Shown: in pieces, positions 36,778 to 46,959 of the stretch | Position numbering within the stretch: the first letter of the stretch is position 1 | Layout: every line of letters begins with the position of its first letter | Notes under the pieces: model-generated | What the model saw: only the letters and a program-made list of their open reading frames with translations | Database searches by the model: none | What the model was told of the DNA's origin: nothing | Program-made: the position numbers and the translations under genes | Source of the DNA: Hoylesella pleuritidis JCM 14110 | GTDB lineage: Bacteria; Bacteroidota; Bacteroidia; Bacteroidales; Bacteroidaceae | Assembly (NCBI RefSeq): GCF_000613725.1 | Contig: NZ_BAJN01000010.1 | Span: forward strand, 1 to 64,000 | Reading direction: 5' to 3' | Length of the DNA stretch: 64,000 nucleotides

Positions 36778-38232
36778 ATGATATCGATACGAACGATAAA
36801 TAATTTTTTTGGTATTGTATTCTTTTTCCTGGTGGTAACAGCGTGTGAAGACTGGCTGTCAGTTAGTCCATCATCGGAAGTGAGATATGATGATCTTTTC
36901 AGTCATAAAAACGGATTTAAGGATCAACTGACAGGTATATATACTGCAATGTGTACAGAATCGCTTTACGGTGCTAATTTAACTTATGGAATGGTAGATG
37001 TTTTGGGACAACAATATGTTTGGACATTGGAAACGGGAAACTATTATCACCTAAATCGCTTCGAATATACTAATAAGACCAGTATATCTGTTATTGACAA
37101 TACTTGGAATAAAATGTATAATGCGATTGTCAATACCAATATCCTGTTAAAAGGAATTCGCGAGTTTACGGGCGTTTTGTCTGTGGATGAGAGCCAGATT
37201 TATGAAGGTGAAGCTTTGGGATTGAGAGCTTTTCTTCATTTTGATATTCTACGTCTTTTTGGGAAAAGTTATACTACTGGACCCGATACTAAGGCAATCC
37301 CTTATGTGACAGAGGTTTCCAATAAAGTAATTCCGTTGTCAACTGTCTCCGAAGTTCTGAATTCCATAGTTGCAGACTTGGAAAAAGCCAAAAGATTATT
37401 GAAAAACGATCCCGTTAAGGCAAGAGGTCTGGTAACTCCATTCCTTGGGAACCGCAATTTCCATTTCAACTATTATGCTGTTTGTGCCGCTTTGGCCCGC
37501 GTTTATCTGTACAAAAATGATAGAGAAAATGCTTTGACTAATGCGTTAGAAGTGATCAATGCGAATAAATATCCGTGGGTCAAGCAAGAAAATGTGACGA
37601 CTCCAACAAGGGAGGTGCGTGACGGAATTTTTCTCACAGAAAGTATTTTTATGCTCAATAATACGGATTTGGACAATCTCACGGGGAAGTATCTTCGTGA
37701 AGGATTTACTTCGGATAAGAGTAACTTATTAACGATGAGTCAGGAGGTTATCGACCAAATTTTCGAAAAAGAGAAATATGGCAGTTTCGACTGGCGACTC
37801 AATTATTATTTCGAAGTTCAGAAAGAGACATTTTATGGGAGTTCTAAACTATGGCAATTTAGGACAATGCCAGCTGCATACAGAAATCAACAACCGTTGA
37901 TCCGAATAAGTGAAATGTATCTAATTGCAGCAGAATGTGCAGTAAGTCGTACCGAGGCTATTAACTATTTCAATACATTACGTCATCATAGAGGATTCGA
38001 TGCTGGATCTGATTTGTCTGAAATCATTTCAGAGGAAATTTTAAGAAATGAGATTAGTAAAGAGTATCGGAAAGAGTTTATCGGTGAGGGGCAATGGTTC
38101 TTTTATTGCAAAAGGACCAATTGTAAGGAACTTCCCAATGCAATCGTTCCGTTTAATGAGAATTATTATGTATTGCCACTCCCGGATCAGGAAATAGAAT
38201 ATGGAAACAGATTTCAAAAAACAGCAAAATGA
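36778..38232 (+). CDS. SusD/RagB-family lipoprotein
   Basis: The 484-residue lipoprotein has a signal and lipobox (FFFLVVTAC, Cys22), followed by WLSVSPSSEVRYDDLFSHKN, which is the usual SusD start. TPR-like helices include YEGEALGLRAFLHFDILRLF, and the C-terminal part has PLIRISEMYLIAAECAVSRT and ISKEYRKEFIGEGQWFFY. It is the surface lid protein partner of the split SusC gene 21 bp upstream. Its stop overlaps the start of the DUF4843 gene (ATGA), so the two are translationally coupled. Ligand is unknown. Confidence 0.95.
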   Translation: MISIRTINNFFGIVFFFLVVTACEDWLSVSPSSEVRYDDLFSHKNGFKDQLTGIYTAMCTESLYGANLTYGMVDVLGQQYVWTLETGNYYHLNRFEYTNKTSISVIDNTWNKMYNAIVNTNILLKGIREFTGVLSVDESQIYEGEALGLRAFLHFDILRLFGKSYTTGPDTKAIPYVTEVSNKVIPLSTVSEVLNSIVADLEKAKRLLKNDPVKARGLVTPFLGNRNFHFNYYAVCAALARVYLYKNDRENALTNALEVINANKYPWVKQENVTTPTREVRDGIFLTESIFMLNNTDLDNLTGKYLREGFTSDKSNLLTMSQEVIDQIFEKEKYGSFDWRLNYYFEVQKETFYGSSKLWQFRTMPAAYRNQQPLIRISEMYLIAAECAVSRTEAINYFNTLRHHRGFDAGSDLSEIISEEILRNEISKEYRKEFIGEGQWFFYCKRTNCKELPNAIVPFNENYYVLPLPDQEIEYGNRFQKTAK

Positions 38233-38924
38233 TGAAAAGAACGAAATTGCTCTATATAATAGTTGTCAATGCATTAGTATGTATTCTGTCAACAGCTTGT
38301 CGGAAGGAATATCCACAGTTTGACTCTGGTTTTGCATCAGTGCGTTTTGTTTATAATCAAGCACGGGAAGACAGTACAGTTTACTCTTTTGCATTACATC
38401 CGAATATAGGCGAAGGTGTTGTGGAGATTCCGTTACGTATTATCGGTTTACCACAATCGGTATCCCGTGAGGTGGGAATAGAAATAGATAGAGAAAAGTC
38501 TACTGCTGCGACAGAGAATTTTTTCATCGAGAAATGCGAGATCGCGCAGGATATGTTAATGGGAACGCTACGAGTTATTGTAAGAAAGACAAAAGATTTG
38601 GACAATAAACCATCGATAATATCCCTAAGGTTATGTGAAAACAATTTTTTTTCCGCAGCTCCCATCAACGAATCTCACTTCCGGATTATCCTGACAAATA
38701 GCTTAGTGCGTCCTGCTGACTGGCCCAAAGAGTTCGGTATTTACAGTTCCGTAAAACATAAGTTTGTCATTCAAATAACACAAAAAGGTACTGATTATAA
38801 GGAATGGAATGCTCAGGAACTGATCTATTATATCGGATTATTGAATAAGGCACTCTATGAGTATAACAAAAATCATCCAGGAGAACCGTTGACAGATGAA
38901 AATGGTCTGGCAGTTACTTTCTGA
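38229..38924 (+). CDS. DUF4843-family lipoprotein
   Basis: The 231-residue protein has a lipoprotein signal (VVNALVCILSTAC, Cys24) and the DUF4843 pattern: VRFVYNQAREDSTVYSFALH, VVEIPLRIIGLPQSVSREVG and, near the end, ESHFRIILTNSLVRPADWP followed by FGIYSSVKHKFVI. DUF4843 lipoproteins are found almost only after susD in Bacteroidetes operons and are assumed to be surface accessory proteins of the importer, with no known biochemical role. Its start overlaps the susD stop by 4 bp. The next gene (PKD-like) begins about 60 bp later, so the order susC, susD, DUF4843, PKD-like, TlpA is the common one. Confidence 0.9.
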   Translation: MMKRTKLLYIIVVNALVCILSTACRKEYPQFDSGFASVRFVYNQAREDSTVYSFALHPNIGEGVVEIPLRIIGLPQSVSREVGIEIDREKSTAATENFFIEKCEIAQDMLMGTLRVIVRKTKDLDNKPSIISLRLCENNFFSAAPINESHFRIILTNSLVRPADWPKEFGIYSSVKHKFVIQITQKGTDYKEWNAQELIYYIGLLNKALYEYNKNHPGEPLTDENGLAVTF

Positions 38925-38985
38925 AAGATGGTATTTTTTCATAATACTGTTGAATTATAATAGATACAATAATAAAAGAAGAATT

Positions 38986-40497
38986 ATGAAACATATAATA
39001 AGAAGTCTTTTCGTTATATTGCTCTTACTCTTTGTTACAGTTTCTTGCTATCGAGATATAGGCAATTACGATTATACTCCGCTTCCGGAAATACGAATTT
39101 CATCCAAAGATACAATATATGTTAAACAATTTGATACATTGCATCTGGGTGTGGAAGTTGATTTTGACGGACAGCCGGCAAATGAATATGATTTTGAATG
39201 GCGTATCTGGGCGAATACCGTTGGAGGCGAAGATAAAAAGAAATCAATCGGAACAAATAAGGAACTTGTATATTATACGACAGAATCACCAGGTTCTTAT
39301 GCGCTTGTTTTGACGTGTCGGAATAAGGAAACAGATGTGAAAGTCTACAAGGAAATCACACTGTTAATTCAAGGAACAATATCTGAGGGTTGGATGGTAT
39401 TGCAAGAGAAAAATGGGAAAACGGATTTCGACTTGATTATGACACCATTTATTTCCAAACGTATAGAGAAAGATGTTATTCTATCTGATTTGTATGAATC
39501 TGTCAACGGAGAGCCACTGAAAGGAAAAGGCGTAAAGATTGGCAGTTATTATGCGTTGGGGCGCTACCAATATGTTACTATATTGACCGAAGACGGGGGT
39601 GTTAGGCTGTCAGCTGTCACAATGCAAAAAACGTATGATATTCCTACACTGATGTTGGATAAAAAGCCCTTAAAAGTGGAGAACTATTTCTATTTCCCAT
39701 ACTATTGGTGTCTGGGGCGTGGAAGCGAAGTTATCATATCTGATGGGCGCTATTATATCAATGAAATGCTTGGGAAAGGTTTCACCGAACCGATTTTGAA
39801 AGGAGGCGAAACCTATAAGTCTTCACGCTGGGCACCCCGATGGCTATGGACTTATAAAGGAATGATTTATGACGAATTGAAAGGTCGTTTTCTCGGAATC
39901 AAGGCTCCGATGCTTACTGCTACTTCTTTACCCGAAGCTGTAGGGCGTATATGTGACTGGAATGATATGAAGGCATCGCTTCGATATATCGAAACAGGGT
40001 TCAAGCATTACGAATACGCATTAATGGAAGATTGGAATACCCATCAGCTTACGTTATATGTTTTTAACTTTGACGCAAAAAACAATTTTGACGTAGCGAA
40101 ATATTCGGCGGATCATTGTCCTGAGCTTGATCAGGCTTTATATTATGCCGTGGGAGAACGCGGTAATATCTTTTATTATAGTACCGGAAAAGATATATAC
40201 CTCTACGATTATATAGGTACCAATACGAGCAAGAAAGTTTATACCGTAAAAGACGGAGAGTTGATTACAAATATGAAGATTCTGAAACCAACACTACATA
40301 AAATCGTTCCCAATCATCCTTATGATAATAAGGTGCTCATTTTATCAACTCATAATGAGCGAACAGGAGAGGGAAAGGTCTACATGTATTACTTTAACGA
40401 AAGCAACGGAGAAATTGATTTTGGTTCGGAGAAAGTTTTTAGTGGATTCGGTAGGATTATAGATATGGATTATAACTTCCCCAAATACGGTACATAA
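38986..40497 (+). CDS. PKD-like family lipoprotein
   Basis: I start at the ATG at 38986 (MKHIIRSLFVILLLLFVTVSC), which gives a proper lipoprotein signal with Cys21. The longer frame from 38896 would put 30 unrelated residues before it. The roughly 503-residue product begins YRDIGNYDYTPLPEIRISS, then a PKD-like Ig domain (DTLHLGVEVDFDGQPANEYD), and continues with strands that look like a beta-propeller (GSYYALGRYQYVTILTEDGG, NIFYYSTGKDIYLYDYIG). It is the PKD-like lipoprotein often seen in DUF4843/TlpA operons. Role unknown, probably surface binding. The stop overlaps the start of the TlpA gene (TAATGA). Confidence 0.87.
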   Translation: MKHIIRSLFVILLLLFVTVSCYRDIGNYDYTPLPEIRISSKDTIYVKQFDTLHLGVEVDFDGQPANEYDFEWRIWANTVGGEDKKKSIGTNKELVYYTTESPGSYALVLTCRNKETDVKVYKEITLLIQGTISEGWMVLQEKNGKTDFDLIMTPFISKRIEKDVILSDLYESVNGEPLKGKGVKIGSYYALGRYQYVTILTEDGGVRLSAVTMQKTYDIPTLMLDKKPLKVENYFYFPYYWCLGRGSEVIISDGRYYINEMLGKGFTEPILKGGETYKSSRWAPRWLWTYKGMIYDELKGRFLGIKAPMLTATSLPEAVGRICDWNDMKASLRYIETGFKHYEYALMEDWNTHQLTLYVFNFDAKNNFDVAKYSADHCPELDQALYYAVGERGNIFYYSTGKDIYLYDYIGTNTSKKVYTVKDGELITNMKILKPTLHKIVPNHPYDNKVLILSTHNERTGEGKVYMYYFNESNGEIDFGSEKVFSGFGRIIDMDYNFPKYGT

Positions 40498-41837
40498 TGA
40501 TGAGAAGAATAAGTTGCATCATCACAGAGATCGTTTTCTTTCTCTGCTGCTTGTGGGTAGATACCACAGCACAGATCAATATCCATTTTACGGAAAATGC
40601 TGGGAATAAGATCAAAATAAGTTTCTGTGACTCACTCTATGAATCTTTTTTGGATTCTTCCGGTGCGACTTCTGTGAGTCTGTCCCACGTCCTTACGCCT
40701 GGCTACGCTACGTTGTATGAAACAAATAGAATATGGTCACTATTTATTGATCCGCGAGAAGAATTGGAAATATGGAAAGATGTAAATGGGAAACTGAGAT
40801 TTTCGGGATTGCTCGCTACTACCAACAGCTATCTGAATGACAATTTTCTTCGCTATTTGACATTGGATTATAGGAAATCAGAGGTGGTATTTATCTCAGA
40901 ATGGGAGAAATTACCTAAGAAATTGGAGGTTTATCTTGACTCGGCCAAAGTCCCAATTCGTTTTAAAGAATTGGAAAGAAAACGTTTGCATTGGCTTGTG
41001 TGCAATATGTTGTTGGCCTATCCTCTCCATCATTCGCGGGCTTTGAATCTGAAATCTTATCATCCCACAAGAAGTTATTACGAACGACTTGCCCGAATTA
41101 TAAAAGAAGACGACAGTCTTGAAAGTCTAAATGAATATAGGCTTGCATTGAAAGAATGGATTTCTTCCATTGCATATAGAGACTGCAAGACAAATAATCC
41201 TTTCTGCCGTCTTCAAAAGGAATTGGAATACATTGGTGATAGTATTAAGAGTCCACGGCTTAAAGAACGTCTTGCAGATATCTTCATTACGAGGTATCTC
41301 AGATTTTCCGGTACAGCACATCTTAAAGAGGTTAAATCTCTGCACGATAAAATGGTCAGAGATTCTGGAATGAAAGTTCGTTTCGCACAGATTTACCGAC
41401 AATATGCCTTACTGGTTAAGGGACAGGCTGCGCCATTATTTTGTTTGCCTGACATCAATGGAGTAGAAAAGAAACTCACCGATTATAAAGGCAGTTACGT
41501 TTATATTGATGTTTGGGCAAGCTGGTGTGTACCGTGTTGCAAAGAGTTTGAGGCACTCAAAAAACTGGAACAAGAATTCCAAGGCAGAAATATCCGATTT
41601 ATAGGAATTTCTATCGATCGAGATAGCATTGTCTGGAAAAAGAAAGTGAAAGAAGAATCGTTAGGAGGAATCCAACTACACGCCTCCGAAAACAGTACAT
41701 TCAAAGACGATTATAAAATTGTTTTGATTCCTCGCTTTGTTTTATTGGACCCACAAGGTAGGATTATCAATGCTGAAATGACCCGTCCGTCCGATCCGAA
41801 AACAAAGATTATCTTGCAGAACCTGTTTGAATTCTGA
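40497..41837 (+). CDS. TlpA-family thiol-disulfide oxidoreductase, exported
   Basis: The 446-residue protein has a signal (IITEIVFFLCCLWVDTTAQ), a long N-terminal helical region of unknown fold (about 27-305) and a C-terminal TlpA/AhpC-type thioredoxin domain with W343-C-V-P-C347 in IDVWASWCVPCCKEFEAL. Such proteins keep periplasmic or surface proteins reduced. It is the last gene of the sigma/FecR/SusC operon and overlaps the previous gene by 1 bp. The neighbouring minus-strand operon also has a thioredoxin-like gene, so both importers are coupled to thiol chemistry. It converges with upp. No clear terminator was seen in the 43-bp gap. Confidence 0.9.
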   Translation: MMRRISCIITEIVFFLCCLWVDTTAQINIHFTENAGNKIKISFCDSLYESFLDSSGATSVSLSHVLTPGYATLYETNRIWSLFIDPREELEIWKDVNGKLRFSGLLATTNSYLNDNFLRYLTLDYRKSEVVFISEWEKLPKKLEVYLDSAKVPIRFKELERKRLHWLVCNMLLAYPLHHSRALNLKSYHPTRSYYERLARIIKEDDSLESLNEYRLALKEWISSIAYRDCKTNNPFCRLQKELEYIGDSIKSPRLKERLADIFITRYLRFSGTAHLKEVKSLHDKMVRDSGMKVRFAQIYRQYALLVKGQAAPLFCLPDINGVEKKLTDYKGSYVYIDVWASWCVPCCKEFEALKKLEQEFQGRNIRFIGISIDRDSIVWKKKVKEESLGGIQLHASENSTFKDDYKIVLIPRFVLLDPQGRIINAEMTRPSDPKTKIILQNLFEF

Positions 41838-41880
41838 TGTCAGTATTCTTTCTACATAAATTCTGTTCGGAAATAAAAAG

Positions 41881-42540
41881 TCACAACTTGTCGCCGTAAC
41901 ACAAGTCGCCGGCATCGCCAAAACCGGGAACGATGTACTTATGTTCGTTCATTCCGGGATCGATGGCGGCACACCAGATTGTGGTTCGGTCGTCAGGGAA
42001 TACACGTTTGATGTGGTCGATACCCTCAGGATTAGCAATTACACATGCTACGTGAATGCGACGGGGCGTACCTTTGGTGAGAAATGCTTTGTACCCCAGC
42101 TCCATCGAACTTCCTGTTGCCAGCATCGGATCGGCTATGATGAGGGTTTTCGCATCAATGCTCGGTGTTGCCAAATATTCCACATGTATACCTACATTAT
42201 GATGTTCGGCGTCGGTGTACTCGCGGTAAGCCGAAACAAAGGCATTTCCTGCGTGATCGAAGATGTTGAGAAAGCCGTTGTGAAAGGGCAGACCAGCACG
42301 GAATATCGTTGCCAACACAATCTTGTCTGTGGGTACATTTACGTGAGAGATACCCAAAGGAGTTGCTATATCCTTAGCCTGATAGGTTAAAGTTTTGGAT
42401 ATCTCATAGGCTTCGAGCTCGCCGATACGTTGAATGTTATTGCGGAAAAGCAGTCGGTTTTTCTGATAATCGACGTCGCGCATCTCTGCCAAGTACTGAT
42501 TGATGATAGAATTGCTGTCGCTGAAATTAATGATTTGCAT
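41881..42540 (-). CDS. upp: Uracil phosphoribosyltransferase
   Basis: The 219-residue protein (start at MQIINFSDSN; the upstream 16 codons lie in the leader) has the PRTase fold with the PRPP-binding loop IIADPMLATGSSMELGYKA and the uracil-binding C-terminal part GFGDAGDLCYGDKL. It makes UMP from uracil and PRPP in pyrimidine salvage and acts in the cytoplasm. The divergent neighbour is pckA. A TACTTTTG promoter element lies 80 bp upstream. Confidence 0.93.
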   Translation of the reverse strand: MQIINFSDSNSIINQYLAEMRDVDYQKNRLLFRNNIQRIGELEAYEISKTLTYQAKDIATPLGISHVNVPTDKIVLATIFRAGLPFHNGFLNIFDHAGNAFVSAYREYTDAEHHNVGIHVEYLATPSIDAKTLIIADPMLATGSSMELGYKAFLTKGTPRRIHVACVIANPEGIDHIKRVFPDDRTTIWCAAIDPGMNEHKYIVPGFGDAGDLCYGDKL

Positions 42541-42619
42541 TGTCGTGTCGTACGGTTTAATGTGAGTCGTTGGCCCACTCTTTTGCAATGGACTTGAGAG
42601 GGCCGTTTTAAATTGGATG

Positions 42620-42627
42620 CAAAAGTA
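42620..42627 (-). promoter_or_regulatory. -7 element of upp
   Basis: TACTTTTG on the minus strand with TTTG about 20 bp upstream matches the Bacteroidetes promoter. It implies an 70-80 nt leader. Confidence 0.65.
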
Positions 42628-42741
42628 GGAAAAATCTCTTTTCTTTGCAAAGTCTGAATTACAAATATATTCAAGTTATATCGCTTTTTAAATTCTTTAA
42701 CCTAAAAACGCTTAGTGAGTTGTAATTTAATTAACTGAAAC

Positions 42742-42772
42742 TTGGTGGGAAAACGCAATTTTACTAACTTTG
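42742..42772 (+). promoter_or_regulatory. Promoter of pckA
   Basis: TTGG at 42742-42745, 19 bp, then TAACTTTG at 42765-42772. The transcript leader is about 55 nt. Confidence 0.75.
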
Positions 42773-42833
42773 CTCCCGGTTTAAATGAAACTGATTTTAA
42801 AGGTTATAATTCACACTTAAATACATTTACAAA

Positions 42834-44447
42834 ATGGCAAAGTTTGATAAGTCAGTACTGGAAAAGTACGGAATCACAGGAACAACAGAGGTTCTTTACA
42901 ACCCTACCTATGAGGTGTTGTTCAATGAAGAGACCAAAGCCGGCCTCGAAGGATTTGAAGTCGGTCAGGAAACGGAGCTTGGCGCGATCAACGTTATGAC
43001 CGGAATCTACACCGGAAGGTCGCCTAAGGACAAGTTCATCGTTGATGATGAGAACTCACACGACACTGTTTGGTGGACGTCTGATGAATATAAGAACGAT
43101 AACCATCGTGCAACCAAGGAGGCTTGGGCTGCCGTTAAGGATATTGCTAAGAAAGAGCTGTCTAACAAACGTTTGTTCGTTGTAGACGGTTTCTGCGGTA
43201 CACATAAGGACACTCGTATGAAAATCCGCTTCATTATGGAAGTGGCTTGGCAGGCACATTTCGTTACCAATATGTTCATTCGTCCCAAGAGCGAGGCCGA
43301 TTTCGAGCAAGAGCCCGACTTCATCGTATACAATGCGTCGAAGGCTAAGGTCGAGAATTATAAGGAATTAGGTCTGAACTCTGAAACAGCCGTTGTTTTC
43401 AACGTAACGAGCAAAGAGCAAGTAATCATCAACACGTGGTATGGCGGTGAGATGAAAAAGGGTATGTTCTCGATGATGAACTACTATTTGCCATTGAAAG
43501 GCATTGCATCGATGCACTGTTCGGCCAACACTGACAAGAACGGAGAGAACACAGCTATCTTCTTCGGACTGTCAGGAACCGGTAAAACAACCCTTTCTAC
43601 TGATCCGAAACGTCTCTTGATCGGCGACGACGAGCACGGATGGGACGACAAAGGTGTATTCAATTTCGAGGGCGGTTGTTATGCAAAGGTCATCAATCTT
43701 GATAAAGAAGCAGAGCCGGATATTTATGGCGCCATCACGCGCGACGCTCTTTTGGAGAACGTTACGGTTGACAAAGACGGTAAGATCGACTTTGCTGACA
43801 AGAGCGTAACCGAAAATACGCGTGTATCTTACCCGATTTATCATATCAAGAATATACAGCGCCCCGAGTCGGAAGGCCCCGCTGCTAAGCAGGTTATCTT
43901 CCTTTCGGCCGATGCATTCGGTGTTCTGCCTCCCGTATCTATCCTGAACGCAGAGCAAACGAAATATTACTTCCTTTCCGGTTTCACCGCTAAGCTGGCC
44001 GGAACAGAGCGTGGCATCACCGAACCGACACCTACTTTCTCAGCTTGTTTCGGTCAGGCATTCCTCGAATTGCACCCCACGAAGTATGCACACGAACTCG
44101 TTCGTCATATGGAGAAGAGCGGCGCAAAGGCTTACTTGGTAAATACTGGTTGGAACGGAACGGGCAAGCGTATTTCCATTCGCGACACCCGCGGTATCAT
44201 CGACGCGATTCTCGACCACTCGATCGATAAGGCTCCGACGAAGACTATCCCTTACTTCAACTTCGTTGTGCCCACAGAACTCAATGGAGTAGACCCGAAA
44301 ATCCTTGATCCTCGTGATACTTACGCAGATGCTTCGCAGTGGGATGCAAAGGCAAAAGACCTTGCAGAGCGGTTCATCAAGAACTTCAAGAAATATGAAG
44401 GAAATGCAGACGGTAAGGCACTTGTATCTGCCGGTCCGCAATTATAA
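42834..44447 (+). CDS. pckA: Phosphoenolpyruvate carboxykinase (ATP)
   Basis: The 537-residue protein has the ATP-type PEPCK signature with P-loop [11 protein letters not shown] (245-255) and the metal-binding [12 protein letters not shown]. The start [16 protein letters not shown] and the length are normal for Bacteroidetes. It interconverts oxaloacetate and PEP. In Bacteroidales it runs mainly toward oxaloacetate, fixing CO2 on the way to succinate. It is a single-gene unit with its own promoter and a strong terminator. The codon use is that of a highly expressed gene. Confidence 0.97.
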   Translation: MAKFDKSVLEKYGITGTTEVLYNPTYEVLFNEETKAGLEGFEVGQETELGAINVMTGIYTGRSPKDKFIVDDENSHDTVWWTSDEYKNDNHRATKEAWAAVKDIAKKELSNKRLFVVDGFCGTHKDTRMKIRFIMEVAWQAHFVTNMFIRPKSEADFEQEPDFIVYNASKAKVENYKELGLNSETAVVFNVTSKEQVIINTWYGGEMKKGMFSMMNYYLPLKGIASMHCSANTDKNGENTAIFFGLSGTGKTTLSTDPKRLLIGDDEHGWDDKGVFNFEGGCYAKVINLDKEAEPDIYGAITRDALLENVTVDKDGKIDFADKSVTENTRVSYPIYHIKNIQRPESEGPAAKQVIFLSADAFGVLPPVSILNAEQTKYYFLSGFTAKLAGTERGITEPTPTFSACFGQAFLELHPTKYAHELVRHMEKSGAKAYLVNTGWNGTGKRISIRDTRGIIDAILDHSIDKAPTKTIPYFNFVVPTELNGVDPKILDPRDTYADASQWDAKAKDLAERFIKNFKKYEGNADGKALVSAGPQL

Positions 44448-44477
44448 CTTTTCTTTGAGTTAAGTTTTAGTTAATAG

Positions 44478-44511
44478 AAAGCTCGTTTGCAGTAATGCAA
44501 ACGAGCTTTTT
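44478..44511 (+). terminator. Rho-independent terminator of pckA
   Basis: AAAGCTCGTTTGCA and TGCAAACGAGCTTT form a perfect 14-bp stem with a GTAA loop, followed by T residues, 30 bp after the pckA stop. Confidence 0.95.
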
Positions 44512-44599
44512 CATATTATAGAGAAAAGCCGAATATGCCGTTACACCCTCATTTTTATCCTTCTTTGAAAGAGAAAAATAAAACGGGTCTGCAAGATGT

Positions 44600-44710
44600 C
44601 GTTAATCACCTTGTGAAAAGCCGTTAAACGGCGTGTATTTAACGGTTAAATGCATGCCGTTTGACGGTTAATTAGAACGGTGTTTGTATCTCATTGAAAA
44701 TCAATGAGAT
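44600..44710. repeat. 22-bp brick array B (TTAACnGTTAA family)
   Basis: TTAACGG at 44639 and TTGACGG at 44661 are 22 bp apart, with a unit in the opposite orientation to the left (AAAGCCGTTAAACGG). The terminal module TTTGTATCTCATTG starts at 44683, again exactly 22 bp on, and contains the inverted repeat ATCTCATTG/CAATGAGAT. Confidence 0.8.
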
Positions 44711-44737
44711 CGAATCAAGGGCTCTTACAGGTATAGA

Positions 44738-44776
44738 TCTCCTCCGTCTTTCTCCAAAAGGAGCGCGCGCGGAGGA
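44738..44776. repeat. TCTCC-AAAA-GGAG hairpin repeat
   Basis: CTCCGTCTTTCTCC, AAAA, GGAGCGCGCGCGGAG forms an imperfect hairpin between the brick array and the glycosyltransferase stop. It is similar to the hairpins at 17841 and 62727. Confidence 0.5.
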
Positions 44777-44788
44777 TGAAGTCTTCCT

Positions 44789-45840
44789 CTAAATGCGGCG
44801 ATAGAGATCAAGATATTGTGCCGTATAGGTAGCGTAATTGAAACGTTGGGAGTAGCGATACATCTCTTCGTGACGACGTTGAAGCGTTTCTTGTGGAATG
44901 TCCAATGCTTTTTGCAGTACCGAAATCATATGTTCCGGCGTGAAATCAGCCAATAAGAGATGTAGTCTTGGGCTATTTCAGGAATGCTGGTGAGCTGACT
45001 GGCAATGATGTTACAACGAAAGCGCATTGCCTCTACGATGGGAAGACCAAACCCCTCGAGCTTGCTGGGAAAAAGAAAAGCGGCACAATGAGCATAGAGC
45101 CAGTATTTTTCCGAGTGTTCGATTTGGCCTGTCAGAAACACTCTGTCAGCATATCGCGTCGCAATTTGCTCGCGAATATCGTCTGCATAAGAGCCGGGAG
45201 TTTCGCCGCAGATGTAAAGATGATGGTTTGGAAAGGCATCCATCAAAGGCAAAAGTGTCTTGAAATTCTTCTTGGGAATAACTTGTCCGATGGTGAAAAA
45301 GAACTTTGCAGATGGATCTTTGACAAAAGCGGGCTGTTCGCGGGGGGCTGATTCGATGTCGGGAACACCGTTGTAAACAATGGAAACGCCTTTATTCCCG
45401 AAGCCGATATGGGTAGAAATATCGTCTTTTACATATTGAGAAATAACCGAAATATAATCGCTTCGCATGATTTTTAGCTTCATTTTCAATATACGTTTCA
45501 ACCGATGGATTCCCGTTTTCTCACCGATGAAGTTAATGTCGTGGATAGTCAGCAGTCGTTTTGCACCCGATTTGCGGGGCGAAAGATGCTGACGCTGATC
45601 GGTAGTATGCCACAAATCAGCGCTGAGACCGAGTCTTTGGAGGTCTTGCAGTTCGTTTCCGGTTGTGAGATAATCGATATTCTCACTTCTGACTCCCGTA
45701 TAATCAGGCGGTACGATGGCGATGAAATGCAGGTCGGGAGCATCTACACGGCAGAGTTCGGCATAATATCTGCGGGCTACTTCACCGAATCCGGTATAGT
45801 CGTTGATACGTGAAAAGTCGATGACAACATTCTTTTTCAT
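44789..45840 (-). CDS. Glycosyltransferase family 4 protein, C-terminus frameshifted
   Basis: Start at MKKNVVIDFSRINDYTGFG (45840), since the upstream part of the open frame is a shadow of the previous gene. The protein has a GT-B fold with VISQYVKDDI, FTIGQVIPKKNFKTLLPL and the GT4 donor-site motif FPSKLEGFGLPIVEAMRF. The open frame stops at 44926 after AQDYISYW. One base added near 44958-44962 gives ADFTPEHMISVLQKALDIPQ and ends FNYATYTAQYLDLYRRI with stop at 44789, so the whole is about 350 residues, a normal length. It transfers a sugar during surface glycan assembly. It overlaps the previous glycosyltransferase gene by 4 bp (ATGA). Confidence 0.88.
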
Positions 45841-46949
45841 AACTCGATGGATTTGATTTGGAGAATGGAAAGATAATAATCGATGAACGCCCGGGCCGTT
45901 TTGTCCCAGTCGAATCGGCCTGCATTGGCTCGGATTGCGGCCTCGCGGTCGGATCGCTGACGGTCGAAATCGGCCAGGCCTGCCCTTACTGTTTGGGCCA
46001 TTTGCGCCGGATGCAGTTCGTCGAAATAATAAGCGGCATCGCCACCAACTTCGGGCAGCGAGGTAAGTCGTGACAGAAAGGTGGGCTTTCCGAAGCACAT
46101 CGCCTCGACAACAGGCAGCCCGAAGCCTTCGCTGAGCGATGGGAAGAGAAATGCTCGACAGTCTCTGAACAGTCGTGCTTTATCTTCTGTCGATACCGGA
46201 CCAAGCATCGTGACGTTGCTCAGGCGGTGGCGCGCGATGAGATTGCGTAGCAGTTGGCCGTAGTTTCCCTGTTCTTTGCCTGCTAAAAAGAGGTGATATT
46301 CGGGCAGTTGAGCCATCATTTCGACTAAAAGATGCACGTTTTTCTTGTCTTGTAGATGTGAGATGTGGAGCAGACTGTTAGCCGGAATGCTGATGGTTCC
46401 GCGTTCGGCGAGAGGCGAAAGATTGGTTACGCCGTTATGAATGACGCGAAACGGCACGTCGACAGCGAAATGTGAGCGCACATCTTGGCTTGTAAACTGC
46501 GAGATAAACGATAAATGGGTGGCTCGTTGCAGACTTTTCGCGATGCGTTTGGCTTTCTTTTGTTCAACCGAAGCCGGTAAATGATTATGAAAGAAATTGA
46601 TATCGTGCACGGTGATGAGCGTCTGCGGTGAGAAAATATGGTGCAGTTTGGGTAGCTGTTGGGTAAAATGTACGAGGTCGACACGAGGAAACAGCCATCG
46701 ACGCAGGGCTTTCGCGGGTGCCCAATTGAGGAAAAACAGCCGCCAACGGTTCATTTTGATATACCGAATCGATGGTCCGTAATGGCCCGTCAAACGACTG
46801 GGCACAATAAAATAAAATACTACGTCACGCTCGGCCAGCAGCCTTTCAGCCACCGCCGCGATACGTTTGGCGAGGTTGTCTTCAAACTCTCCCAAGCCCA
46901 CGAACATATTTCGCGTGTCGTATAAATAAACGGCTATGCGCTGGGTCAT
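45837..46949 (-). CDS. Glycosyltransferase family 4 protein
   Basis: I use the ATG at 46949 (MTQRIAVYLYDTRNMFVGLG). The 56 codons before it are a shadow of the LicD-like gene. The roughly 370-residue product is a GT-B enzyme with LLHISHLQDKKNVHLLVEMM at the start of the donor domain and the GT4 motif FPSLSEGFGLPVVEAMCFGK, where the Glu residues bind the nucleotide sugar. It is a paralogue of the next gene downstream. It lies 10 bp after the LicD-like gene and overlaps the following gene by 4 bp, so all are co-translated. Acceptor and sugar are unknown. Confidence 0.92.
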   Translation of the reverse strand: MTQRIAVYLYDTRNMFVGLGEFEDNLAKRIAAVAERLLAERDVVFYFIVPSRLTGHYGPSIRYIKMNRWRLFFLNWAPAKALRRWLFPRVDLVHFTQQLPKLHHIFSPQTLITVHDINFFHNHLPASVEQKKAKRIAKSLQRATHLSFISQFTSQDVRSHFAVDVPFRVIHNGVTNLSPLAERGTISIPANSLLHISHLQDKKNVHLLVEMMAQLPEYHLFLAGKEQGNYGQLLRNLIARHRLSNVTMLGPVSTEDKARLFRDCRAFLFPSLSEGFGLPVVEAMCFGKPTFLSRLTSLPEVGGDAAYYFDELHPAQMAQTVRAGLADFDRQRSDREAAIRANAGRFDWDKTARAFIDYYLSILQIKSIEL

Positions 46950-46959
46950 CGTCAGTGGC